From: Bradyrhizobium sp. B124
Lineage (GTDB): Bacteria > Pseudomonadota > Alphaproteobacteria > Rhizobiales > Xanthobacteraceae
NCBI RefSeq assembly: GCF_038967635.1
Contig: NZ_CP152413.1
Span: forward strand, 1,426,001 to 1,490,000
Reading direction: 5' to 3'
Length of the DNA: 64,000 nucleotides
The number at the start of each line of letters is the position of its first letter. Within the stretch, counting starts at the first letter, position 1. Shown here one piece after another: positions 1 to 7,292 of this stretch. Under the pieces are notes generated by a model. That model saw nothing but the letters and a program-made list of their open reading frames with translations, was not told the DNA's origin and did no database searches. The position numbers and the translations under genes are program-made.

Positions 1-121
1 TGTCCGCCGTGTGGCTGAGATCGGTGCGCAGCACTGCACGCCCAAGCATCGCCTCGACGCGCGGCCAGATTTCATGGACGCGCTGCGGCGGGACGCAGAT
101 CAGATCAGCCAAGGCAGACAT
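1..121 (-). CDS. Phage late protein of unknown function (3' part outside window)
   Basis: Only the first 40 codons are inside the window, from the ATG at 121. The peptide starts MSALADLICVPPQRVHEIWP and has no signal peptide or membrane segment. It overlaps the end of the upstream 102-residue gene by 17 bases, in keeping with the dense packing of this late operon. The LICVPPxRVxEIWP type of start is one I associate with small proteins in phage structural clusters, some of them annotated GNAT-like, but that is too weak to assign a function. The remainder of the gene and the left end of the prophage lie beyond base 1. Confidence 0.6.
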   Translation of the reverse strand, partial: MSALADLICVPPQRVHEIWPRVEAMLGRAVLRTDLSHTAD

Positions 122-413
122 AAAAGAATGTGCGGTCCGTTTGAGCGTTGTTCGCGTGGGTGATCGTGAAAGACTGCTTGCCGGCAGTCCCCACGAACGT
201 TCCCGACAATGCCGCCGCGGCGTTAGCAGTTCGTGGGAAGAGGAAAACCGCGCTCCCGGACGCGCAGTTGATCGCCGAGACCGTCGTTGACGTCGCCCCG
301 CTGGCAAGCGTCACCGAGCCCGTCGCGTTTGACCGCCCGTTCGCCAATTGCTGGAGCGAAATCGCGTATTTCGACAGATCGCGCTCGTTGGTATCCGGGA
401 GAAAAACGCTCAT
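105..413 (-). CDS. Small phage structural-type protein
   Basis: This 102-residue protein is rich in Ser, Thr, Ala and Gly with a beta-type pattern (GSVTLASGATSTTVSAINC), as in phage decoration or fibre domains. The ATG overlaps the stop of the upstream gp10-like gene by ATGA, so the two are probably translationally coupled. The segment ending SFTITHANNAQTDRTFFYVC resembles a small beta-sandwich. No family is recognised; it probably forms part of the tail or head-tail region because of its place after the stabilisation protein. Confidence 0.65.
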   Translation of the reverse strand: MSVFLPDTNERDLSKYAISLQQLANGRSNATGSVTLASGATSTTVSAINCASGSAVFLFPRTANAAAALSGTFVGTAGKQSFTITHANNAQTDRTFFYVCLG

Positions 414-1891
414 CGCTTGCCCTTCGCGGCCAGGTCGACCGGCTCAACCCCATTGATGAACGTCCAAACCGTGCCGGCGGGGATCCGGCAGCGGAAACGG
501 CTGTAACGAGTGTCGACCAGCATGTTGCAAATGCCCGTCACGGCATTGACCAGCCGCTCAACGCCGGCCTGCACGGTCGCTTGCAGGTTTTCGCGGCGCG
601 AGGCCGAGCCGTAGACCGCCGGCGCATCGGAGACCGGCCGGAAGCCGATCTTGAGCTTGACCCGGCGCCCATCGGTCCCCTGTTCGGCGGTCTCAAGCGT
701 CGCCTCGAGGTTCGGACCACGGAAAAACGATGCCTTGTGATCGGTCGAGAACGCCGCCAGCTCCGGAACGATCACCGTCGACAGGCTGTCAAAGGACTGG
801 ACGATTGCATCCAGGTTCGACCCGATCAGCGTATCCACCGCCTCGAGCGTGATGCCAGGCTGCGCCATCTTGAACAGAAACTCACCCGAGATTTGCAGCG
901 GCGTGAATTTGTCCAATACCTGGTCGTAGACCAACGCCTTGTCGAACTGGTTCACCACGCCGTTGACCGACTTGTAAGCCCAGAGGACGCGCGAGCTGCG
1001 CGGATCGGCGAAGCCTTGGAAAAGCTGCGGGTTCGTCGCGTCGAGATCGGTGGAAAACGTGCGGTCGACGCGCTCGCGGCCGATCGGCACCGGCACCCCG
1101 CCGGGGTCGATCCGGTGGAAGCCCTTCAACGAGTAGAAGAAGATGCTCGAGCCAGAGCGCACAAGGCTCCCGGGCCCATACACGCCGAGCCCTTCGGCGA
1201 TCTTCTGGATTTGGAACACGCGGGGATCGCCCGGCAGGTAGATCATGCGCCGGATGATGTTGTCTTGCAGGATGACGCCCGTTTCCCCGCCGGCGATGCC
1301 GCGGCAAAAGCCGCCGTCCGCCAAATCCTGGTAATCCGCCGAGTTGATGCCGGGCGTCCATGAATTCGGGCCGTTCACGTCATTGAGGCCCGACCACTGC
1401 ACGCGGTTCGGATTGGACAGCAGGCCGCCCAGGACCACGAACCGACCCACGATGTCGATGTAGCGCGCCTGCGGCGGATTGCCGGCCACGTTCGCGAAGG
1501 CGGTCGAACTGGAAATGTCGAAATATTGCAGAACGACGTTCGCTTGGGTCGCGATCACCAGGTTGTTGAACTGGACAAACTGCCAATTGTCGTTGGCCGA
1601 GACCGCGGCATATGGGCCGCCGGCAAGCGACACCTTCGAAAATCCATAGGTGGTGTTGTCCATCAGCCAGAGATCGGACGCCGTTGCCGCGAACACGACA
1701 ACAGAACCGTCCGTCTTATAGGCGGCGAACGCGCCGCGGCACTGTGCGCCGAGCGCCTGCGAGAGCGCGGTGAGGCTTGGAAACGGCCCGTAGCCGTCGC
1801 CGCGCGGCACCACGTTGAGCACGTTGCGGCCGGTCTGCGCCTGGTAGTCGCTGAGATCGGGACGGTAGTCGGGAAACGGGATGACCGGCAT
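410..1891 (-). CDS. Putative packaged-DNA stabilisation / tail tube protein (P22 gp10-like)
   Basis: The 493-residue protein begins MPVIPFPDYRPDLSDYQAQTGR and has repeated beta-rich blocks (GSVVVFAATASDLWLMD, FVVLGGLLSNPNRVQWSG, SSRVLWAYKSVNG), a pattern expected of a beta-propeller. P22 gp10 is about 470 residues and seals the portal after DNA packaging. Length, beta-propeller look and the position directly after a head-tail adaptor all fit that role. The start overlaps the adaptor stop (TGATG). The gp10 relationship is inferred from length, pattern and synteny, not from a visible diagnostic motif. Confidence 0.6.
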   Translation of the reverse strand: MPVIPFPDYRPDLSDYQAQTGRNVLNVVPRGDGYGPFPSLTALSQALGAQCRGAFAAYKTDGSVVVFAATASDLWLMDNTTYGFSKVSLAGGPYAAVSANDNWQFVQFNNLVIATQANVVLQYFDISSSTAFANVAGNPPQARYIDIVGRFVVLGGLLSNPNRVQWSGLNDVNGPNSWTPGINSADYQDLADGGFCRGIAGGETGVILQDNIIRRMIYLPGDPRVFQIQKIAEGLGVYGPGSLVRSGSSIFFYSLKGFHRIDPGGVPVPIGRERVDRTFSTDLDATNPQLFQGFADPRSSRVLWAYKSVNGVVNQFDKALVYDQVLDKFTPLQISGEFLFKMAQPGITLEAVDTLIGSNLDAIVQSFDSLSTVIVPELAAFSTDHKASFFRGPNLEATLETAEQGTDGRRVKLKIGFRPVSDAPAVYGSASRRENLQATVQAGVERLVNAVTGICNMLVDTRYSRFRCRIPAGTVWTFINGVEPVDLAAKGKR

Positions 1892-2520
1892 CAGAACTCC
1901 GTTGCCTTGATCTTGCCCGCCGACATGCGCGCCGAGGTCTCATAGTCGAGCTTGCCTTTGTAAGCGGGGATTTGGAGCTGCATGCGCTGCATCCCGTCCG
2001 TGTCCTCGATGACGTTGGTGTAGAGCAGCAATTTCGCGTGGGCGCGGATGAGCTGTTCCGCGTCGTTCGTCCAAGCGTTGCTGTCCGTGTCGGCCGAGAG
2101 CGCCGCCAAGCGATAATGCATGTGCGGACGGATCGTGTAGACGGCGATCGGGATCGGCCAGAGCATGATTTGGCCGTCGATATAGGTGAAAACGTTAGGC
2201 TTGCCCGGCCCCGTGTTGTTGCCCTGCAGCCACTCGAATTCATCCGGCTCGAGGCGATCGAGATCGTAGGTCGACACCGTGTCCCGCAAAAACAGGTGGT
2301 CAATCCGGATGATGTTCGGGATTTGGGAGAGATCGGAGCCAGTATAGGCCGTTCGGCCAATGACGGTCGGAAAGGTCAGCGAGCGCGTGACGTTGAAGTA
2401 GAAGCGATCACTTTCGTAGTTTTTGATCGCGTCGCCGATTGCGTCCTTGATTTGGCTTCCCAGATCGTCGCGCGTCAGGTCGCCCGCGATCCGGTTTTGG
2501 AGGTCCAAATAGCTCGCCAT
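1891..2520 (-). CDS. Phage head-tail adaptor (gp4-like)
   Basis: The protein has 209 residues and starts MASYLDLQNRIAGDLTRDDLGSQIKDAIGDAIKNYES. The helical N-terminus with an IxxAI repeat followed by FYFNVTRSLTFPTVIGRTAY is typical of phage adaptor proteins that sit below the portal ring and connect head to tail. The central WLQGNNTGPGKPNVFTYIDG segment and the C-terminal helices (LIRAHAKLLLYTNVI) also fit. It lies between the capsid genes and the gp10-like gene, the expected place for a podoviral adaptor. Confidence 0.7.
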   Translation of the reverse strand: MASYLDLQNRIAGDLTRDDLGSQIKDAIGDAIKNYESDRFYFNVTRSLTFPTVIGRTAYTGSDLSQIPNIIRIDHLFLRDTVSTYDLDRLEPDEFEWLQGNNTGPGKPNVFTYIDGQIMLWPIPIAVYTIRPHMHYRLAALSADTDSNAWTNDAEQLIRAHAKLLLYTNVIEDTDGMQRMQLQIPAYKGKLDYETSARMSAGKIKATEF

Positions 2521-2620
2521 AGTCCACCGCCGGGCGCTGATAGGTGACAGGAGACGGAAGCGGCGCAGGCTCGTTTAGAACCCGCGCCGCCCCCGCGATA
2601 TGAAGCCAAGCGTCCACGAC

Positions 2621-3040
2621 TTACAGATCGTTGTCCGGAACGTACTTGATGACGATGATTGCCTTGCCGGCGGTCGCCGCGGCGCCGGTCTGGGTGAACT
2701 GCGCGAAAACCTGAGTGTCGGCCGCCAGGGGAACGAGCATCGCGCCGGTCGGCTTGATGTTCTGGGTCAGGCCGGCCGCGGTTTCGGTCACGTCAGCGCC
2801 GGCCACAATGTCCGCGTTCGAGCCGGCCGCCGAACCGACCGTCAGAACGTTCGTGGTCGCGGCGTTGAACGCGGTCACGATGTTGACATCCGTACCGATG
2901 ATGACCGCGCCGGCGGGCAGAACCTGCTTGCCAACGCCGGCGGCAATGCCGGCATCGTTGAAGTTGACCGCGATGCGCAGATAGTGAACGAGCTGGAGAG
3001 CGTTCCTGCGGGCCGTTGTGCCGCGAATACCGGTAGTCAT
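2621..3040 (-). CDS. Phage structural protein, possibly head decoration or fibre
   Basis: I chose the ATG at 3040 (MTTGIRGTTARRNALQLVHY), giving 139 residues; an in-frame TTG at 3088 would add 16 residues but has no better ribosome site. The protein is low in charged residues and rich in Ala, Val and Thr, with alternating beta patterns (VLPAGAVIIGTDVNIVTAFNAAT). It follows the major capsid gene directly, where decoration or stabilising proteins are common. No specific family is recognised. Confidence 0.65.
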   Translation of the reverse strand: MTTGIRGTTARRNALQLVHYLRIAVNFNDAGIAAGVGKQVLPAGAVIIGTDVNIVTAFNAATTNVLTVGSAAGSNADIVAGADVTETAAGLTQNIKPTGAMLVPLAADTQVFAQFTQTGAAATAGKAIIVIKYVPDNDL

Positions 3041-3122
3041 GGGAGATTGCCCTTTCCAAGAGCGTTGAATTGACGGGACGAGATCCAAAGACCGCGCCGG
3101 TTAGGGCGCGGCCGTCAGGTCA

Positions 3123-4196
3123 TTAGGTGCTGTGCTGGACCGCGTAGGTCGGGACAACGATTGTTCCGAAGTCCTGGGCGTTGTAGACGGACTTCTTGAT
3201 GCCCCACACGGTCTGGGCGGAAACGCCAAGCTCGCGCTCGTAATCGAACAGCTCTTCCACCCACTTGAAGTGGGAGCCCTTCGAAAACTCCTTGCCGAAG
3301 CCAACCACGCCAGCCTGCGCGCCGGCGAACACCGCGCGGCGAACGTTGGTCTGCGCCGCGCCGGCATTGGAAATACCGACCGGAACACGGGTCCACTCAT
3401 GCAGGATGACGTCCCGGTACTCGCCGAGCGCATCCGCATAGATGGCGCTGTCCTTGCCCGCACCGCCGGCGAGCGCCGCCTTCTGGATGTCGAGCCACTG
3501 GCCCGCACCGGCATCCGTGCGCAGATCAGTCACCTGATAGCTGTGCAGGAACATCAGGTATTTCTTCTTGCCGTTGACCATGACGGGCCGGATCATCGGC
3601 GACATGGTTTTGGCGCGCTCCACGCAATACTCGATATACTTGAGCTTCATGGTCGCGGTGTTGTCGCCGTTCACCGTCGCATCGTCGGTCGCCGCGTTGG
3701 CGCGGACAAAGTTCGTCGCCGCGCTCACCGCGTTGTTGCCGGTGTATCGGGGATCCACCGCGAGGATGTTGCCGGCCAGGTGGTTAGCCATGCAGGTATC
3801 CAAGCGATCGCCGTACCAGTCGGTCAGACCGTCCTTGCCCTCGCTGCGCATGTTGAAGGGCACGCGCTGTGCGTCGATCGTATTCTTGTTGCGAACACGG
3901 ACGGCGTGAGCCAGCTCGTTGATGCGGAACTTGTCGTTGTAGGTCGAAAGCGCCTCTTCGTTGCCCTGTAGGGTCTGACCCTCGGTGGTGCCGTCGCCCT
4001 TGAGCTGGACGCGCAGGCCAATGGTCAGTTCGTCGCCGGCGCCCTTCTCGAAATCGGTCTTGAGCTGGATCATGCTCGAGGAGCCCTCGCCCATGAACTT
4101 GCCGAAATAGGTTTGCTTGAGCGCTTCGACGTTGAGCTTTTTCGCCCAAAGCTTGTTGGAGAGCGTGTCATTCAGGCCGTAAGATGTCGTAGACAT
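3123..4196 (-). CDS. Major capsid protein, N4-gp56 family
   Basis: The 357-residue protein starts MSTTSYGLNDTLSNKLWAKK and contains YFGKFMGEGSSSMIQ, then FEKGAGDELTIGLRVQLKG, EGQTLQGNEEALSTYNDKFR and a block beginning ELAHAVR. These are features of N4-gp56-type HK97-fold capsid proteins: an N-terminal arm, then the E-loop and P-domain. It forms the icosahedral shell. It follows the scaffold gene by 168 bases, the usual scaffold-capsid pairing. The C-terminal half (ILHEWTRVPVGISNAG, VFAGAQAGVVGFGKE) is also typical of this family. Confidence 0.85.
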   Translation of the reverse strand: MSTTSYGLNDTLSNKLWAKKLNVEALKQTYFGKFMGEGSSSMIQLKTDFEKGAGDELTIGLRVQLKGDGTTEGQTLQGNEEALSTYNDKFRINELAHAVRVRNKNTIDAQRVPFNMRSEGKDGLTDWYGDRLDTCMANHLAGNILAVDPRYTGNNAVSAATNFVRANAATDDATVNGDNTATMKLKYIEYCVERAKTMSPMIRPVMVNGKKKYLMFLHSYQVTDLRTDAGAGQWLDIQKAALAGGAGKDSAIYADALGEYRDVILHEWTRVPVGISNAGAAQTNVRRAVFAGAQAGVVGFGKEFSKGSHFKWVEELFDYERELGVSAQTVWGIKKSVYNAQDFGTIVVPTYAVQHST

Positions 4197-4363
4197 TTCG
4201 ATGCCTCGATAAGGGTTAATCTCGGTGTTGGGGGTTGACCGCGATCCGCCGCGATCGAGCGCAACACCGAGATTTCCCGCCTTCGGTGGAGGCGTGGCGC
4301 GATGACGGGCGCCACTCGAAAACGGATTGAGGCTCCGCGGGCCTTACTCACTCAATAACGGTA

Positions 4364-5335
4364 TCAACCGCCGAACAGTCGCTTCGCCTTGGCCGGGTTT
4401 TTGTTGCACCAGGCCTCGAACTCATCCGCCGGCATCGCGATCAGTGCTTCCGCGGTCATGTCCGCGTCGCCTGCGCTGCCGCCGGCGCTGGACAGGCTTT
4501 TGTTGGCCGCCTGTCCTCGCTCGATTGCGTCGAGCTTTTCCGCGCCCTTGCCCTTGGAGGGATCGGCCGCGGCCTTCGTGTACCCGCGCTGCTTCGCAAG
4601 CGCGTAGATCATTTCCGCCGGGCTCTTTCCTTTGGCGAACGCCATCTCCGCGATGGCGGCCTCGTCCGCGATAAGAGCCTGATGCAGGGCCTCCGGAGTG
4701 TCGAACCCGATCGCCTGCAACTCGCCTGCCCGCGACTGTAGGAGGAAGTCATAAGCGGTTCGATAATCCGGGTTCGACTTCTGAAACGTTTCCGCATCGC
4801 TGCGGTAACGGTTCACGAATTCGGTTTGAGCGGTCGCGGTTTCTTTGGCCTGCTTTTCGGCCGCGGCCTGGTCATCGAGCCGCTTTTGCATCTGGGCGAC
4901 TGTCTCGCCTACATGCTTCACCGCGCCGAAAATATCCTCTTCGGGCGTCGGAGGCGCCGCGGGCTGCTCGGGGCCGGGATCTGCGCCGGCGAGCTTGAGC
5001 CGGTCGATGATCGCGAACTTTCCGCGCAGTTCGGCGAGCTGCTTTTCGGTCTCCTGGTAGCGGGTCGCCAGCTCCTTGCGGGCCTTCTTCTCCTCGAGGA
5101 AGGTTGCGAGCGGGACGTGATCGTTCTTCGGCGCGCCGTCGCCGGGCTTGGCCTCACCACCGGCGGCCTTTCCCTCGCCGCCTTCGCCACCGCCAGCGGC
5201 GCCGCCAGCATCGGACCCGCCGCCATCGCCGGTCGGGATTTCCTTTTCGCCACCGCTTGAGAAAAAAGCCTCTTCGTCCGCCGTCATGGTCGGACCGCCG
5301 CCGCCGGCGCCGCCCTCGATCCCTTCGAAATTCAT
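4364..5335 (-). CDS. Capsid assembly scaffolding protein
   Basis: This 323-residue protein is strongly acidic and Gly-rich at its N-terminus (MNFEGIEGGAGGGGPTMTAD), has a central coiled coil (FLEEKKARKELATRYQETEK, then HVGETVAQMQKRLDDQAAAE) and ends in a helical tail with EFEAWCNKNPAKAKRLFGG. A disordered acidic start, a long coiled coil and a small basic C-terminal tail directly upstream of the capsid gene are the marks of a phage scaffold. One exact copy of the palindrome GAAACGTTTC lies inside the gene at 4783-4792. Confidence 0.75.
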   Translation of the reverse strand: MNFEGIEGGAGGGGPTMTADEEAFFSSGGEKEIPTGDGGGSDAGGAAGGGEGGEGKAAGGEAKPGDGAPKNDHVPLATFLEEKKARKELATRYQETEKQLAELRGKFAIIDRLKLAGADPGPEQPAAPPTPEEDIFGAVKHVGETVAQMQKRLDDQAAAEKQAKETATAQTEFVNRYRSDAETFQKSNPDYRTAYDFLLQSRAGELQAIGFDTPEALHQALIADEAAIAEMAFAKGKSPAEMIYALAKQRGYTKAAADPSKGKGAEKLDAIERGQAANKSLSSAGGSAGDADMTAEALIAMPADEFEAWCNKNPAKAKRLFGG

Positions 5336-5413
5336 TCGGTTTCGCTTTCTGCCGGTGCTGCCGGCGCAGAGAACACGGAAACGCCGTGCGCGCGGATCAA
5401 GCGTTAACCGCGC

Positions 5414-6064
5414 CTAGCAAGCGAGAAGTAACAACGCCTCTTCGTCCCGCCGTTTTTTCTGTGCAGCCGCAGCCGCCATCTGGGCCGCCATGCGCTCGCG
5501 CTCGACCGCGCGCATATCCACCGCCGGCGCCGGCGGCGCGACCAGCGGCCTCCCGATAGGCTGGAAACGAGGCCGCGAACGGCGGTCGATCGGCACGCCG
5601 GGATTGCGCGTGATCCGCGCGAGCTGGCGCGCTCGCTCCATTTCCTCGAGGTAATGGCCGATACCGCCCTGTTGGACCTCATAGTCAAAGCCGGTTCGGA
5701 TCAGCGGTGCATCGTTGCCGGTCCAAACAAACGCGCCAGGGTCTGCGTCCTCGACCACGGGTTCATTCGCGGCATAGCCGGTCAACGTGAATGCGCCAGG
5801 CGCAGCGCTGATTTTCCGATTGAAGGGCGCCGCCTTCAACGAAAGCGCAAAGGCCCCAGACGAAGCTGTTTCGGTGATCTTGCCGCCGGCCGCGACGCCG
5901 GCCAGGACGTACCCGCCAGCCGTTGCGACCTCTAGCAGTTTGAAAGTGACGGCTACACCGGCGAGCGCAAAGCTGCCCGTTGCGGCAGGCAGACTGATGT
6001 TGACCGGGCCGGTCTGCTTGACCTGTCCGAGAGCAAGCCGCCCTATCGCATCAAAGCCGAGCAT
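5414..6064 (-). CDS. Phage protein with beta repeats and a charged C-terminal tail
   Basis: The 216-residue protein has an N-terminal part made of imperfect repeats around G-x-F-A-L-x-G-x-A (TGSFALAGVAVTFKLLEVA, SGAFALSLKAAPFNRKIS, PGAFTLTGYAANEP). The C-terminal part is helical and basic (AVERERMAAQMAAAAAQKKR). The repeats of about 25 residues suggest a beta-stacked fibre or a head-associated protein. Its start overlaps the stop of the C1q-like gene (TGATG). No family is recognised. Confidence 0.65.
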   Translation of the reverse strand: MLGFDAIGRLALGQVKQTGPVNISLPAATGSFALAGVAVTFKLLEVATAGGYVLAGVAAGGKITETASSGAFALSLKAAPFNRKISAAPGAFTLTGYAANEPVVEDADPGAFVWTGNDAPLIRTGFDYEVQQGGIGHYLEEMERARQLARITRNPGVPIDRRSRPRFQPIGRPLVAPPAPAVDMRAVERERMAAQMAAAAAQKKRRDEEALLLLAC

Positions 6065-6873
6065 CAGTCACCGATTCGGAAGCCGTACATGAACGTCCTA
6101 TCGACCAAGCCGAGCAGCGTCGTGAGCCCGGTCGGCATATAGATGAAGCCCTCGATGTAGTCGGTAGTGCCGTTCATCGGGATCGCAGCCACGACCTCGG
6201 TGTTCCAGCCGCCTGCGCTCGATACGTTCAAGTAGTTCGAGACTTTGAGCAGCGAGCCGTTCTTGTAGATGCAGGCTTGGCTGGTCTCTCCATTGGTGCC
6301 GGTGAGTGTGCCGACCGCAAGGCCGATTTGATAGGTACCGGCGATCTGCGGCATGTAGCGAAAGTTGGTGACCCCATCGAACCAGCTGTTCGCATCCTTC
6401 ACCTTGTTGGTGAACTGAATTTTGTTGTAGCTCGCTGCTGTCAAGCCCGTTTGGTTAACGCCGTTACGATCAACGGCGAACACGCCGCTGTCGGCGCCGA
6501 TGTTCTGCCGTGCCTGCTTTTGCTGTGCAGTCGTCAGCGACGGCATGCCCGCATTGAACAAAAGCAAATCCTCCGCGAGCGCGACAATCGCGACTTGCGG
6601 CGCTGCTGAGAAGCTTATTTTTGCCGTGGTACCAGCGGAGTTGAAAAGCACGGTTCCGCGCGTCAGAACGCCGGTCGACGTGCTGTAGGTACCGAAACCC
6701 ACCTCCCATTGCGACAGGTCCGCGCTTTCGGCGCGATAGCTGTAGATCGCGCCATTGACCGCACCCGCTGCCGCCGGCGACTGATAACCGGTGACCGGGG
6801 TCGAATAGGTCCAATCCGTGGTCCCGCCAGCGGTCGGAGTGAAACGACAAACGTCGAGGAAAGAGCTTGCCAT
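6064..6873 (-). CDS. Putative tail fibre / receptor-binding protein with C1q-like C-terminus
   Basis: The protein has 269 residues. The N-terminal 100 residues (MASSFLDVCRFTPTAGGTTD, then WEVGFGTYSTSTGVLTRGTV) match the kind of domain found at the start of phage fibre proteins from alphaproteobacteria. A short linker LTTAQQKQARQNIGA follows. The last 120 residues show the beta-jelly-roll pattern of C1q/TNF-like fibre heads (YMPQIAGTYQIGLAVGTLTG, ending TFMYGFRIGD). It would bind a host surface receptor. Identification rests on the pattern, not on a catalytic motif. Confidence 0.6.
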   Translation of the reverse strand: MASSFLDVCRFTPTAGGTTDWTYSTPVTGYQSPAAAGAVNGAIYSYRAESADLSQWEVGFGTYSTSTGVLTRGTVLFNSAGTTAKISFSAAPQVAIVALAEDLLLFNAGMPSLTTAQQKQARQNIGADSGVFAVDRNGVNQTGLTAASYNKIQFTNKVKDANSWFDGVTNFRYMPQIAGTYQIGLAVGTLTGTNGETSQACIYKNGSLLKVSNYLNVSSAGGWNTEVVAAIPMNGTTDYIEGFIYMPTGLTTLLGLVDRTFMYGFRIGD

Positions 6874-7292
6874 CAGGTGAGCGTGAACACGCCGTTAGTG
6901 GTGTCGAGTTGGACGGCGATGCTGTTGCCGTTGGTCAAGTTGACCTCGGCGCCATAGTCCCACCATCCGATTAGGTTTCCGCTGGCCGGCGTCGAGTTGT
7001 AGAGGACGGCATAGCGGAATTGCGCGATGTTGCCGCCGGTCGCCGTGAAAAGGACCGGCTGCAAGACGAGCTTCCAGACGCCGGCCGCCTGCGTCCAGGA
7101 CGTGAACGAGGCCGCGCCACCGCCGGCCGTGTAGCCATTGCCGGCGGCGATCTCCGTCAAGTTCGCCTTCACGGTGTTGGTCGCCACGGGCGCGACGTCG
7201 GTAAGCAGGATCTTGAGCGCGTCGGCAGTCAGGTTGTGCACCTTGCTACCGAGGTCGCCCATGAAGATGTTGAACTTGTTGAAAGCGGCCAT
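6873..7292 (-). CDS. Phage tail-fibre-type protein
   Basis: A protein of 139 residues beginning MAAFNKFNIFMGDLGSKVHN, followed by LTADALKILLTDVAPVATNT. This start is common among small phage proteins that precede fibre genes; the rest is beta-rich with YAVLYNSTPASGNLIGWWDY. It lies between portal and the C1q-like gene, abutting the portal stop codon and overlapping the next start, so it is co-translated with them. Function is inferred from context only. Confidence 0.65.
   Translation of the reverse strand: MAAFNKFNIFMGDLGSKVHNLTADALKILLTDVAPVATNTVKANLTEIAAGNGYTAGGGAASFTSWTQAAGVWKLVLQPVLFTATGGNIAQFRYAVLYNSTPASGNLIGWWDYGAEVNLTNGNSIAVQLDTTNGVFTLT

Noticed and set aside
287..1363. Long open frame opposite the gp10-like gene
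   Set aside because: Arg/Asp/Val-rich translation typical of the antisense of a GC-rich coding gene; the minus-strand gene has phage-like content.
2408..2617. GTG-started 69-residue frame before the adaptor gene
   Set aside because: It would overlap the adaptor by 110 bases in another frame and has no ribosome site, although its first 33 codons are in an intergenic gap.
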